From: Bradyrhizobium sp. 149 | Lineage (GTDB): Bacteria > Pseudomonadota > Alphaproteobacteria > Rhizobiales > Xanthobacteraceae | Assembly: GCF_023073915.1 (NCBI RefSeq) | Contig: NZ_JADPKK010000023.1 | Span: forward strand, 558,001-622,000 | Length of the DNA: 64,000 nucleotides | Reading direction: 5' to 3' | Part shown: one piece after another, positions 50,183 to 58,781 of the stretch | Layout of the letters: each line of letters opens with the position of its first letter | How positions within the stretch are numbered: position 1 is the first letter of the stretch | Notes under the pieces: model-generated | What the model saw: only the letters and a program-made list of their open reading frames with translations | What the model was told of the DNA's origin: nothing | Databases searched by the model: none | Position numbers and translations under genes: made by a program

Positions 50183-52036
50183 TCAATAGCCAAACGCGCG
50201 CGGCAATGCCGTGCTCAGCCATGGCACGAACGCGATCACGAGCAGGCAAAGGAACAACAGGCCGAGATAGCCCATGATCGGCTTCACTGTCTGCTCGATC
50301 GGGACGTTGCCGATCAGGCAGGCGCCGTAGAGCCCGAGCCCGAGCGGCGGCGCGAACAGGCCGATGCCCATCGCGATCACGAGAACGACGCCGAAATGCA
50401 GGGGATCGACGCCGAGCTGCACCGCCACCGGCATCAGCAGTGGCCCGAAAATGATCAGCGCGGCCGCCCCTTCCAGCACCGAGCCCATCACGATCAGCAC
50501 GGCGATCGCGAGCAGCATGAACAGCCAGACGCCTGAGGTCTTGGACAATCCCAGCATGAAATCGCCGACAGCATGCGGCACCTGCTGCAAGGTCAGCGTG
50601 AACGCCAACGACTGCGCGGCGGCGACGATGAACAGCACGAGCCCGGATCGCGTGGCCGCCTGCACGAAACTGTGCGCGGCCGATTTGAAGCCGAGCTCGC
50701 GGAACACGACACTGCCGACGACGAGCGCGTAAGCCACGGCGAAGGCCGAAATCTCGGTCGCTGTGGCAAAGCCGCTCTTGAAACCGAAGAAGATCATGAA
50801 GATCAGGCCGAACGAGGCGATCGCGCCGCTCCACAGACCCGACACCGGCATCTGCGGCGCGACGTCCTCCTTATCCGCTGGCCTCTTGCCGAAGATGATG
50901 GAGACAGCGATCAGGACGAGCGCCATCAGTGCGGCCGGCAACAGCCCTGCGACGAACAGGCCGCCGATCGACAGGTTCGCCACGAAGCCAAGGATGATCA
51001 GGTTGATGCAGGGCGGAATGGTTTCCGCCATCACGGCGGATGCGGCGAGCAGTGCCACCGCGCCGCCCGGATTTTGCTTCGAGCGGCGCGCAGCCGGGAT
51101 CAGCACGGAGCCGACGGCCGCGACGTCGGCCATCTTCGAACCGGAGATGCCGGAGAACAGCACCATCGATGCCACCATCACGACGTTGAGGCCGCCGCGC
51201 ATACGCCCGACCCCACGCTGCAACAGCTCGATCAGCCGCACCGACATGCCGTTGGCTTCCATGAGGTAGCCGACGAGGATGAAAAAGGGAATCGCGAGCA
51301 GCACGAAATTGTCGATGCCGCGCGCCATCTGCTGGGCGAAGATCACGCCGGGCAACGCGCCCTCGACCCAGATGAAGATCAGCGCGGCCAGGGCCAGCGC
51401 AAAGCCGATCGGCAAGCCGCCGACCAACGTCGCGAAGAAACCGATCAGCATCAGCGTGCCCGCCGACGGCACCGTGGCGGGCGACAGATAATCCCAGGCG
51501 AGATAGAGGCCGGTCACGACGGCAATCGCGACGAGGCCCCTGACGATCTCGGGGAGCGGCCGCGCGCAGAGCTGGTCGATCGCGAACACCGCCATGAACA
51601 GCGCGCCGACGCCCATCGGGTAGAAGGTCAGCTCCAGCGGCAGGCCCGATCCGGTGGTCTGGCCCGCAGTCAGCGAACCCAGCTTGATCGCGTTGTAGGC
51701 GACGTAGCCGGAGATCAGCACGACGAGCACGGCACTCGCGGCGTCGACCAGCGCGCGCAGCCGTACCGGAGCCAGATCGCGGAAGAAGGAGACGCCGACA
51801 TTCTCGCCGCGCGCGAGCGCGCTCGCCGCGCCGAAGAAGGCCGAGCCGACCATCAGGCCGCGCGCGACGTCGTCCGACCATTCGACCGGCGCGTTGAAGC
51901 AGAAGCGCAGCAGCACGGAACCGCAGACGACCACGAGATCGGCGGCCAGAAGAATGGCCGCGACCCCGTCGCTGAGGCGAAGCAGCAGGGCGATGCTCCC
52001 GTGGCGGCCGCCCGAGAGAGATACGGCAGCTGTCAT
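50183..52036 (-). CDS. Fused DctQM TRAP transporter membrane protein
   Basis: 617 residues from MTAAVSLSGGRHG. The first ~160 residues are a DctQ-type four-helix module (DLVVVCGSVLLRFCFNAPVEWSDDVARGL). The rest is a DctM module with LLAIPFFILVGYLMEANGMS, FSGISGSKMADVAAVG and ETIPPCINLI. TRAP systems use sodium or proton gradients and a DctP receptor to take up organic acids. It starts 7 bases after the dctP stop. Fused QM forms are common. Confidence 0.95.
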   Translation of the reverse strand: MTAAVSLSGGRHGSIALLLRLSDGVAAILLAADLVVVCGSVLLRFCFNAPVEWSDDVARGLMVGSAFFGAASALARGENVGVSFFRDLAPVRLRALVDAASAVLVVLISGYVAYNAIKLGSLTAGQTTGSGLPLELTFYPMGVGALFMAVFAIDQLCARPLPEIVRGLVAIAVVTGLYLAWDYLSPATVPSAGTLMLIGFFATLVGGLPIGFALALAALIFIWVEGALPGVIFAQQMARGIDNFVLLAIPFFILVGYLMEANGMSVRLIELLQRGVGRMRGGLNVVMVASMVLFSGISGSKMADVAAVGSVLIPAARRSKQNPGGAVALLAASAVMAETIPPCINLIILGFVANLSIGGLFVAGLLPAALMALVLIAVSIIFGKRPADKEDVAPQMPVSGLWSGAIASFGLIFMIFFGFKSGFATATEISAFAVAYALVVGSVVFRELGFKSAAHSFVQAATRSGLVLFIVAAAQSLAFTLTLQQVPHAVGDFMLGLSKTSGVWLFMLLAIAVLIVMGSVLEGAAALIIFGPLLMPVAVQLGVDPLHFGVVLVIAMGIGLFAPPLGLGLYGACLIGNVPIEQTVKPIMGYLGLLFLCLLVIAFVPWLSTALPRAFGY

Positions 52037-52043
52037 GGCCACG

Positions 52044-53075
52044 TCAGGCCTGCGTGGCGCGGATGATGTCGATGACTGCCTTGGAGTCCGGCCGCGCCTT
52101 GATGAAGTTCTCGTGCTGCGGCGCGACACGCTTCTTGAACGCCTCGCGGTCGCATTCGGCGACCGTCACGCCCTTCTCGGTCAAGGCCGTCAGCGCCTCC
52201 TTCTCGACCGCGAGCCCATGGGTACGCGTGTCGGATGCGGCCTTCTTCGCGGCATCGAGAAATCCGTCGCGCAGCTTCGGATCCATGCGGTTGTAGGTCA
52301 TGTCGCTGAAATAGATCGCAAGCGGGGAGAAATTGTGCTGCGTCAGCGCATAGAATTTTGCCGTTTCGAAGAACTTGCTGGCCAGGATCGTCGGCGGATC
52401 ATGCTCCAGCCCGTCCAGCACGCCGGCCTGCAATGCCGTATAGATTTCGCCGAACGCCAGCGGCGTCGCGGCGGCCCCCATCAGGCGCAGGCATTCCGTG
52501 ATGACGGGATTGGGCAGGGTGCGGATCTTCAGACCGGCGAGATCTTCCGGCGTCTTCACCGGCTTCTTCGCGAACACGCTACGTGAGCCGAAATTATAGG
52601 CCCAGGCAATGATGCGGATGTTGCTGCCCTTGAGCAGCGCGTTCTCGATCGGCTTGGCGGCGCCGGCGTCGAACGCCTTGGTCTGCTGCGGGAAACTCGA
52701 GAACAGAAAACCGAGGTCGTAGGTGCCGACCAGCGGCACCAGATTGGCCGAGATCGACGAGCCCGACACCATGAGATCGATGACGCCGAGCTTCACCGAG
52801 TTGATGACATCGATTTCCTGCCCCAACTGGTTGTCGGGAAAGAAGGCGACCTCGACCTGCTCGCCGAGACCGTTCGCCTTCAGGTTCTTCACGAGGTTGT
52901 CGTAGTAGACGCGGCCGTTGGCGAATTTGGGATCGTTCGGCAGCGAGGAGGAGCATTTCAGCTTCAGCGTCGCGGCCTCTGCGCGGCCAATGAGTGCGGG
53001 GGAGAACACGAGGCCGGCGGCAAGTCCCGTCGACGACTTGATGAACGCGCGACGGTTCACGGGCACGATGGACAT
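52044..53075 (-). CDS. DctP family TRAP transporter solute-binding protein
   Basis: About 343 residues from MSIVPVNRRAFIKSS. The N-terminus has a twin-arginine motif (NRRAFIKSS) and signal sequence ending RAEA, so export is probably by Tat. Core motifs: GLKIRTLPNPVITECLRLMGAAATPL, AFGEIYTALQAGVLDGLEHDP, matching the DctP family's arginine and asparagine carboxylate-binding loop. It is the receptor for the downstream DctQM protein. The substrate is probably a carboxylate, perhaps a hydroxyacid given the dehydrogenase. Confidence 0.94.
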   Translation of the reverse strand: MSIVPVNRRAFIKSSTGLAAGLVFSPALIGRAEAATLKLKCSSSLPNDPKFANGRVYYDNLVKNLKANGLGEQVEVAFFPDNQLGQEIDVINSVKLGVIDLMVSGSSISANLVPLVGTYDLGFLFSSFPQQTKAFDAGAAKPIENALLKGSNIRIIAWAYNFGSRSVFAKKPVKTPEDLAGLKIRTLPNPVITECLRLMGAAATPLAFGEIYTALQAGVLDGLEHDPPTILASKFFETAKFYALTQHNFSPLAIYFSDMTYNRMDPKLRDGFLDAAKKAASDTRTHGLAVEKEALTALTEKGVTVAECDREAFKKRVAPQHENFIKARPDSKAVIDIIRATQA

Positions 53076-53491
53076 GATGCGGTCTCTCCCCAATTATTAT
53101 TTTTCGCGCCGCGGTCGTTGCCGCAGCCCGTTGCGCGGACTGTATGGCCAAAGCGACGGCGCAGGCAAGGCTTGCGGCCGCCTGCTGCAAAGCGGCGCCC
53201 TGCGACAATCGACGGCATCAGCGCGCGGGAAATTTGCGGGATTTCCCGATCAGATCTGCATGGTCCTCGATCTGCGAGAGGATGCTTCGCCCGGCATCAG
53301 CGATCAATCCAATTGGCGCATGGATCAATGCACTATTCACATGGATGGCGCCAGAACGATGCTGCACCAGCTCGGGCAGACCTCCTGCCCCTTTTTGCCG
53401 CAGCTCAACGTGATCCAGTGCACAGACGGAGGCATGGCGGCCACCTAGAAAAGGTGACATCATCGCGCGCATTGCCGATGGAGGTGACACC
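53076..53491. other. Intergenic region before the caspase-like gene
   Basis: About 415 bases. It must hold the promoters of dctP (left) and of the caspase-like gene (right). Short open frames occur on both strands, the longest about 109 codons on the minus strand, but none has a recognised domain. No clear operator or RNA was seen. Confidence 0.45.
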
Positions 53492-54979
53492 ATGCGCCGT
53501 CCAGTCCTTCGCAATTTGTTTCTTGCATCCAGTCTTCTCGCGCTCACGCAATTGACGACGCCGACGGAGGCCGCGGCCGAAGCGCGGCTCGCGCTGGTGA
53601 TCGGTCAATCGGCCTATCGCACCGTGCCGGAACTGCCCAACGCCGCCAACGACGCCAAGGGCATGACGGAGCTGCTCGGCAATGCCGGCTTCACCGTCAC
53701 CACGGCATCCAATCTGGCGCAGAACGATATGCGTCAGGCGATCTCGGATTTCGCCGGCAAGGTCAGCGCCAGCGGCGCCGACACCGTCGCGCTGGTGTTC
53801 TACGCCGGACACGGCCTCCAGATCGACGGCGAGAACTATCTCGTTCCCGTCGATCTCGACCCCAAGCGCGAAGCCGACATTCCGCTGCAGGGTGTGCGGC
53901 TCAACGATCTGCTCAACACGCTCGGCGCGCTACCGACGCGTGCGCGCATCTTCATGCTCGATGCCTGCCGCAACAACCCGTTCCCGGCCCTCAGCGGCGC
54001 CGGACACGGGCTTGCGATCGTCGACACCAAGGCCGGCGCGCCGGGCTCCTTCATTTCCTATTCGACCTCGCCGGGCTCCGAAGCCGAGGATGGCTCCGGC
54101 ATCGACAGCCCCTACACCACCGCGGCGCTGACCGTCGTCAAGCAGCCCAATCTGCCGATCGAGGAAGTGTTCAAGCGCATTCGCGTCGCCGTGGCGCAAT
54201 CGACGGACGGACGGCAGATTCCCTGGGAAAGCTCGTCACTGACGACCGACTTCAAGTTCTTCGGCGGCGACAGCAGCGGCGGTCAGCCTGCGCTTCCTGG
54301 CGCATCCTCCATGGCGCTTGCGAGCGGCACGCGCAGCCTTGAGGACTGGCGCAAGGATTTGCAGGGCAAGCCGGCGATGGTTGCCTATGAGATCGTGATC
54401 ACCGACGACACCGTGCCGGCGTATCAGGCCTATATCGAGTTGTACGCTCAGGATACCCGTACGCCGCGCCTGCGCACGATTTTGGAGCGCCGGCGCCAGA
54501 TGCTGGCGTGGGAGCGCGCCACCGCGATCAACACCCGCGCCTCGTTCGAGGCTTATCTGGCGAACTGGGACAACAGCGATCTGGCCGCGACCGCACGCAG
54601 GCTGCTGCTCCGCGTGCAGAACCGCAACTACGTCTTGCCTGCTGTGGTCGCGGCCGCTCCTGCCCCGGTCGCCGTCGCGATGGCGCCGACCTGCCCGTGC
54701 TCGACGCCCTCGACACCGGCAACGCCGATCAACCCGACGATCGCGCCTGTGATCAAGAAGCGCGTCGACGACACCCCGCCGAAGCGCAAGGTGGTCGAGA
54801 CGCCGCCAAAGCCGCGCCGGCCGCCGCCTGATGAAGTGATCTACGAGCGCGCGCCGCCGCCGGATCGCGGCCCGCCGCCCGGCGCCATCATGCAAGGCAT
54901 CGGAATTGGTGTCGGGATCGGCATGGGTATGGGCGGCGGCCGCGGCGGCGATTATCACAACGACCGCGGCCGGTACTGA
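53492..54979 (+). CDS. Secreted caspase-like (orthocaspase, peptidase C14) protein
   Basis: 495 residues; GGAGG lies 7 bases before the ATG. Signal peptide FLASSLLALTQLTTPTEAAA. The caspase fold follows: LALVIGQSAYRTVPELPNAANDA, the catalytic His in FYAGHGLQIDG and the catalytic Cys in FMLDACRNNPF. After residue ~270 comes a helical region with a partial repeat (YIELYAQD...) and a Pro/Gly/Arg-rich tail (PPPDEVIYERAPPPDRGPPPG). Secretion is unusual for a caspase-like enzyme. Substrate and role are unknown. Confidence 0.92.
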   Translation: MRRPVLRNLFLASSLLALTQLTTPTEAAAEARLALVIGQSAYRTVPELPNAANDAKGMTELLGNAGFTVTTASNLAQNDMRQAISDFAGKVSASGADTVALVFYAGHGLQIDGENYLVPVDLDPKREADIPLQGVRLNDLLNTLGALPTRARIFMLDACRNNPFPALSGAGHGLAIVDTKAGAPGSFISYSTSPGSEAEDGSGIDSPYTTAALTVVKQPNLPIEEVFKRIRVAVAQSTDGRQIPWESSSLTTDFKFFGGDSSGGQPALPGASSMALASGTRSLEDWRKDLQGKPAMVAYEIVITDDTVPAYQAYIELYAQDTRTPRLRTILERRRQMLAWERATAINTRASFEAYLANWDNSDLAATARRLLLRVQNRNYVLPAVVAAAPAPVAVAMAPTCPCSTPSTPATPINPTIAPVIKKRVDDTPPKRKVVETPPKPRRPPPDEVIYERAPPPDRGPPPGAIMQGIGIGVGIGMGMGGGRGGDYHNDRGRY

Positions 54980-54995
54980 GACGACCTCCTGCAAT

Positions 54996-55019
54996 ACGGA
55001 GGACAGGTCTGTCCTCCGT
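54996..55019 (+). terminator. Hairpin after the caspase-like gene
   Basis: A perfect 10-bp stem (ACGGAGGACA/TGTCCTCCGT) with a 4-base loop, 17 bases past the stop. It is followed by CATTACG, so there is no U-run; it merges into the adjacent palindromic element. Confidence 0.5.
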
Positions 55020-55099
55020 CATTACGAGCGAAGCGAAGCAATCATCCAGAGTCTTTCTGCGGAGAGATCCTGGATTGCTTCACTGCGCTCGCAATGACG
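55018..55099. repeat. Intergenic palindromic element (GAGCGAAGCGAAGCAATC type)
   Basis: CGTCATTACGAGCGAAGCGA at one end and its near complement TGCGCTCGCAATGACG at the other, with ATCCAG and CTGGAT inside, form arms of about 30 bases. This family is common between genes in Bradyrhizobium and other rhizobia. It lies between the caspase-like gene and the SulP gene. Confidence 0.85.
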
Positions 55100-55191
55100 A
55101 CGGATGGAGATAAACTGCGTCTGCTGCTTCCCGATACGGAAATGCTGTAGTCTAACCGACTGACGCCAGGCTTTCCGGGGACTCCACATCA

Positions 55192-56856
55192 ATGCCGCAC
55201 GACTCTCACGCCCGCGCTTGGCCGCTATTCCGGTCGCTGGCGTCCTATTCACTCCCGAGCGATTTGATGGCCGGGCTGACGCTGGCGGCAATTGCGATTC
55301 CCGAACAGATGGCGACGGCGCGGCTCGGCGGCTTCGCGCCGCAGATCGGCTTCTTCGCCTTCATGGCGGGATCGCTCGGCTTTGCGATGCTCGGCGGCAA
55401 CCGCTTCCTGTCCTGCGGCGCCGATTCGACGATCACCCCGATCTTCGCCGGCGGACTGGCGGCGCTGGCCGCTGCCGGCTCACCGGACTATCAGGGCCTC
55501 GCGATTGCGCTGGCACTGATGGTCGGCGCAATGATGCTGGCCGGCGGCGCCTTCCGCCTCGGCGGCATCGCCAATCTCCTGTCCGTGCCCGTCATGATCG
55601 GCTTCCTCGCCGGCATCTCCGTCCACATCATCGTGTCGCAACTGCCGGGCGTGCTGGGTCTGGAATCGCCGAGCGGGCCGACGCTCGATCGCATCGGCGT
55701 GCTCGCAAGCGAGCTCGGCCGCAGCAATCCCTTCACGTTATGTATCGGCTTCGGTGTGCTGGCCGTGGTCTTCGTCGCCGAGAAAGTCAGCGCAAAACTT
55801 CCAGGCGCGCTGATCGGGCTCGTCGCAGCGACCCTGGCCACGATTGCGCTCGGCCTCGAGAGTAAGGGCGTCAACGTCGTCGGCGCCGTGCCGGGGACGC
55901 TGCCGCGCCCGACCTTCCCCGAGCTTGCACCGGAGCAATGGGTCCGCCTCGTGCCGCTCGCCTTCGTGATCACGGTCGTGGTGATGGTGCAGACCGCGGC
56001 GACGACGCGCTCGTTCCCGTCCGATCCCGACAAGCCGGCCGATGTCGATCGCGATTTCCTCGGCGCGGGCGCCGGCAGCGTGCTGTCGGGCCTGTTCGGT
56101 GCGTTTCCGGTCAATGCCAGCCCGCCGCGGACGGGCATCGTCGCCGAGACCGGCGGGCAGTCGCAACTCGCGGGCCTCGCCGCGGCCGCAATCGTGCTGG
56201 CGCTGCTCGCGTTTGGAACGGGGTTGCTGCAGCACGTTCCGGACGCCGCGCTTGGCGGCATCCTGCTGTTCGTCGCGCTGCGCATCATCCGCGTGAAGCA
56301 GATCGTCACGATCTATCGCCAATCCCCAAGCGAATTCCTGCTGATCGTCGCCACCGCCGCGCTGATCATCGTGCTGCCGATCCAGCAGGGTGCGTTCCTC
56401 GGCATCGTGCTGTCGCTGCTGCACGGCATCTGGAGCACGACGCGCGCTCGGCTGGTCGAGTTCGAGCGCGTGCCGGGCACCACGATCTGGTGGCCGGCAC
56501 ATCCGCACATCGCCGGCGAGCGCATTGCCGGCGTCGCCGTGATCGGGCTGCAGGCGCCGCTGTCCTTCCTCAACGCGCCCGGCTTTCGCAGCGACGTGAC
56601 CAAGGTGCTCGGCGCGACGCCTCCGCAGCTGCTGGTGCTGGAGGCGAGCGGCATGGTCGAGATCGACTTTACCGCCGCGCAGATCCTGCTCGACGTGTTC
56701 AGGGCGTGCAGCGAACAGGGCGTCACGGTCGCGCTGGCCCGGCTGGAATCGGTGCGCGCACAGGACGCGTTCGAGCGGTTCAGACTGTTCGAGGCGCTGC
56801 CCCGGGAGCACGTCTTCCACAGCGTCGACGAAGCCGTGCGCAAGCTGGCCAGATAA
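55192..56856 (+). CDS. SulP family anion transporter with C-terminal STAS domain
   Basis: 554 residues. About 12 helices; PSDLMAGLTLAAIAIPEQMATARLGGF is the SulP N-terminal motif, and GSVLSGLFGAFPVNASPPRTG lies in the conserved later membrane region. The last ~110 residues (LQAPLSFLNAPGFRSDV... VLEASGMVEIDFTAAQILLDVF) form a STAS domain. Family members carry sulfate, bicarbonate, carboxylates or other anions. The stop is 6 bases before the convergent downstream gene. Confidence 0.93.
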   Translation: MPHDSHARAWPLFRSLASYSLPSDLMAGLTLAAIAIPEQMATARLGGFAPQIGFFAFMAGSLGFAMLGGNRFLSCGADSTITPIFAGGLAALAAAGSPDYQGLAIALALMVGAMMLAGGAFRLGGIANLLSVPVMIGFLAGISVHIIVSQLPGVLGLESPSGPTLDRIGVLASELGRSNPFTLCIGFGVLAVVFVAEKVSAKLPGALIGLVAATLATIALGLESKGVNVVGAVPGTLPRPTFPELAPEQWVRLVPLAFVITVVVMVQTAATTRSFPSDPDKPADVDRDFLGAGAGSVLSGLFGAFPVNASPPRTGIVAETGGQSQLAGLAAAAIVLALLAFGTGLLQHVPDAALGGILLFVALRIIRVKQIVTIYRQSPSEFLLIVATAALIIVLPIQQGAFLGIVLSLLHGIWSTTRARLVEFERVPGTTIWWPAHPHIAGERIAGVAVIGLQAPLSFLNAPGFRSDVTKVLGATPPQLLVLEASGMVEIDFTAAQILLDVFRACSEQGVTVALARLESVRAQDAFERFRLFEALPREHVFHSVDEAVRKLAR

Positions 56857-56862
56857 ATCTAC

Positions 56863-57225
56863 TCACGACGCCAGCGCCGGGTGATCGCGCTGTATCGTTT
56901 CGCGGACCCAGCTGGCATGGATCGCGCGAAACAGGATCTGCGCGGTCTTGAGGTCGTTCGCCTTCATGCAGAGATCGACGATGCGACGGACCGCGTCGTC
57001 GCGCATCAATCCATCCGAGATCCTCATCGCGATTTCCATCGCGACTTTCGCCGCCCGCTCATAGCGCTCGCTGTCGCGCTTGTCGTCGCGCGCAGAGCCA
57101 GCCGCGCTCGCCGCAGCGGCGTCACAGATCGCGCGGATGCGCTCGGCCGCCTCGATGTCGCCGAGCGGCCGCTCGACCGCTTCGTCCCAGATGTCCTGTC
57201 GCGTCCTGCGCGCGAACCACTTCAT
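56863..57225 (-). CDS. Hypothetical helical protein
   Basis: 120 residues from MKWFARRTRQDIWDEAVERP. Mostly helical and charged (AAERIRAICDAAAASAAGSARDDKRDSERYERAAKVAMEIAMRI), with no recognised family. The tail NDLKTAQILFRAIHASWVRETIQ is compact. It converges on the SulP gene. Confidence 0.65.
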   Translation of the reverse strand: MKWFARRTRQDIWDEAVERPLGDIEAAERIRAICDAAAASAAGSARDDKRDSERYERAAKVAMEIAMRISDGLMRDDAVRRIVDLCMKANDLKTAQILFRAIHASWVRETIQRDHPALAS

Positions 57226-57346
57226 CGCCCCGCCACCCGTGGTCTTCCAGCCGCCGCGTCGTCGCGCTTCAACCGCGTCCAGCATAGAGAACCGTGGTGA
57301 GATCGGCGAGACGGTTTTTTCCGCCAGACTTCGCGGCGCGCGACGT

Positions 57347-58678
57347 TCAGGACGTCCGACGTGGCCCGATCGCCTCGAACTGCGCCTTCTGCTCGTCGTT
57401 CAGCGTGGCGTAGAAATCTTCGAGCGCAGCGCGCACCGATTTGACGCCATCGAGCATCACGTCGAGCCGCTTGCGGACCGCGGCCATTCGTGCCGGCGGC
57501 GTCATCACGTCGTTGGGCTGGCAAGCCGCCTTGAGCGATGCGCTGACCCTGGCGCTGGTATCCTGGAGCACCTGCAGCGCGGCGCGCTGGGTCCCGTCGG
57601 GATGAAGCCTCGCCTCGATGTCGGCGCCGGGCCAATCGAGTGCAGCAGACGCTCCGCAGTTCTGGACCAGCGATCCACCGGCATTGTTGGAAGCTGTCCC
57701 GCGACGCTGATCCTCGGCCAGCGCATTGAAGCGCGCCTTCTGCTCGTCGGTGAGCGAGCCATAGAATCTATCCAGTGCGGGCTGAACGAGATCGACGGCT
57801 CTCTCCATCGCCTCGATGCGCTGCTGCATGGCCGCCAGCCGACCAGGCGCCGTAGCCGCGACCTGCGCCGGACAGGACGCGCGGATCATCTCCGCCGCCT
57901 GGATCGAGGCATTGCCGAGATCGTCAAGGCTTGCACCTTGCGCGTCGGTCGGCTGCACGACGGCCGCGATCTGGTCGATCGGCAGACCGACGATTTCGCG
58001 GCGGTCGCTGCCGCAAAGCTGATCGAGCGCAACGCCTCGCGCTTGCCGTCGTCCCTGCGGACGTTGCGGCAGATAGGCCGAGAGACGGTCATAGCCATAG
58101 GGCCCGAAGATACCGGCATAGATGTCCGGATAGCCGTAGCCCCAGAAGCCGACGCCGTCGCCCCAGATTGCATAGTCGTAGAGGTCGTTATAGGCGAACG
58201 GCCAGAACAGCGGTCCGACCCAGCCATAGCCGCCCCCCGCATGCTGCCACCATCCGCTGCTTGCGCCATGCCAGCCGGCGAGTGCGGCAGCGGCTGCGAT
58301 CTGGGCCCGCGCCGCCGGATTGCTGATCAGACGGCCGTTGCGCAAGGCACCGGAGTGCGCGTTGAGCGCATTGCGGAAGTTCGCGGGACGGACGGCCGCA
58401 TTCCGGATCTGACCGAAGTTTGGGCCGCCATGTCGGGCTACGGTTGAGAACCGCATCCGGCCATGATGCCCGCCGACACCATGCGCGTGCCCGAATCCGT
58501 GACCACCGAAATGGCCGCCGCCATGATGACCACCGCCATGGTGACCACCTCCATGATGACCACCGCCATGACCGCCTCCGTGCCCGCCGCCATGGCCGCC
58601 ACCGCCCTTGCCCAGAGCCGCGCTGGCCAGCATGCAGGCCAGCGCCATCACGGCAATTCCAATGACCGGTCGCAACAT
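57347..58678 (-). CDS. Secreted His/Gly-rich protein with two LTXXQ (Spy-like) motifs
   Basis: About 443 residues from MLRPVIGIAVMALACML, with GAGG before the ATG. A signal peptide ends near SAALG and is followed by about 45 residues of HGGGH repeats, a likely metal-binding stretch. A Trp/Tyr/Gly-rich middle (WGDGVGFWGYGYPDIYAGIFGPYGY) follows. Two copies of a helical Spy/CpxP-type module end LTDEQKARFNAL and LNDEQKAQFEAI. Spy-like proteins are periplasmic chaperones or metal-stress proteins. Two copies in one chain are unusual. Confidence 0.85.
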   Translation of the reverse strand: MLRPVIGIAVMALACMLASAALGKGGGGHGGGHGGGHGGGHHGGGHHGGGHHGGGHFGGHGFGHAHGVGGHHGRMRFSTVARHGGPNFGQIRNAAVRPANFRNALNAHSGALRNGRLISNPAARAQIAAAAALAGWHGASSGWWQHAGGGYGWVGPLFWPFAYNDLYDYAIWGDGVGFWGYGYPDIYAGIFGPYGYDRLSAYLPQRPQGRRQARGVALDQLCGSDRREIVGLPIDQIAAVVQPTDAQGASLDDLGNASIQAAEMIRASCPAQVAATAPGRLAAMQQRIEAMERAVDLVQPALDRFYGSLTDEQKARFNALAEDQRRGTASNNAGGSLVQNCGASAALDWPGADIEARLHPDGTQRAALQVLQDTSARVSASLKAACQPNDVMTPPARMAAVRKRLDVMLDGVKSVRAALEDFYATLNDEQKAQFEAIGPRRTS

Positions 58679-58781
58679 GGCATCCTCCCGCAGAGCCGCG
58701 CCATTGAGGCGTCGGAAGTCTACGGGAATTGGAACCGGCGCGGCTGCGGAAAGTTCCGCCACCGCGACGCGGCAAGCCGCG

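Noticed and set aside
53218..53547. Minus-strand frame of about 109 codons before the caspase-like gene
   Set aside because: No recognised domain, overlaps the start of a clear gene on the other strand and has no ribosome site.
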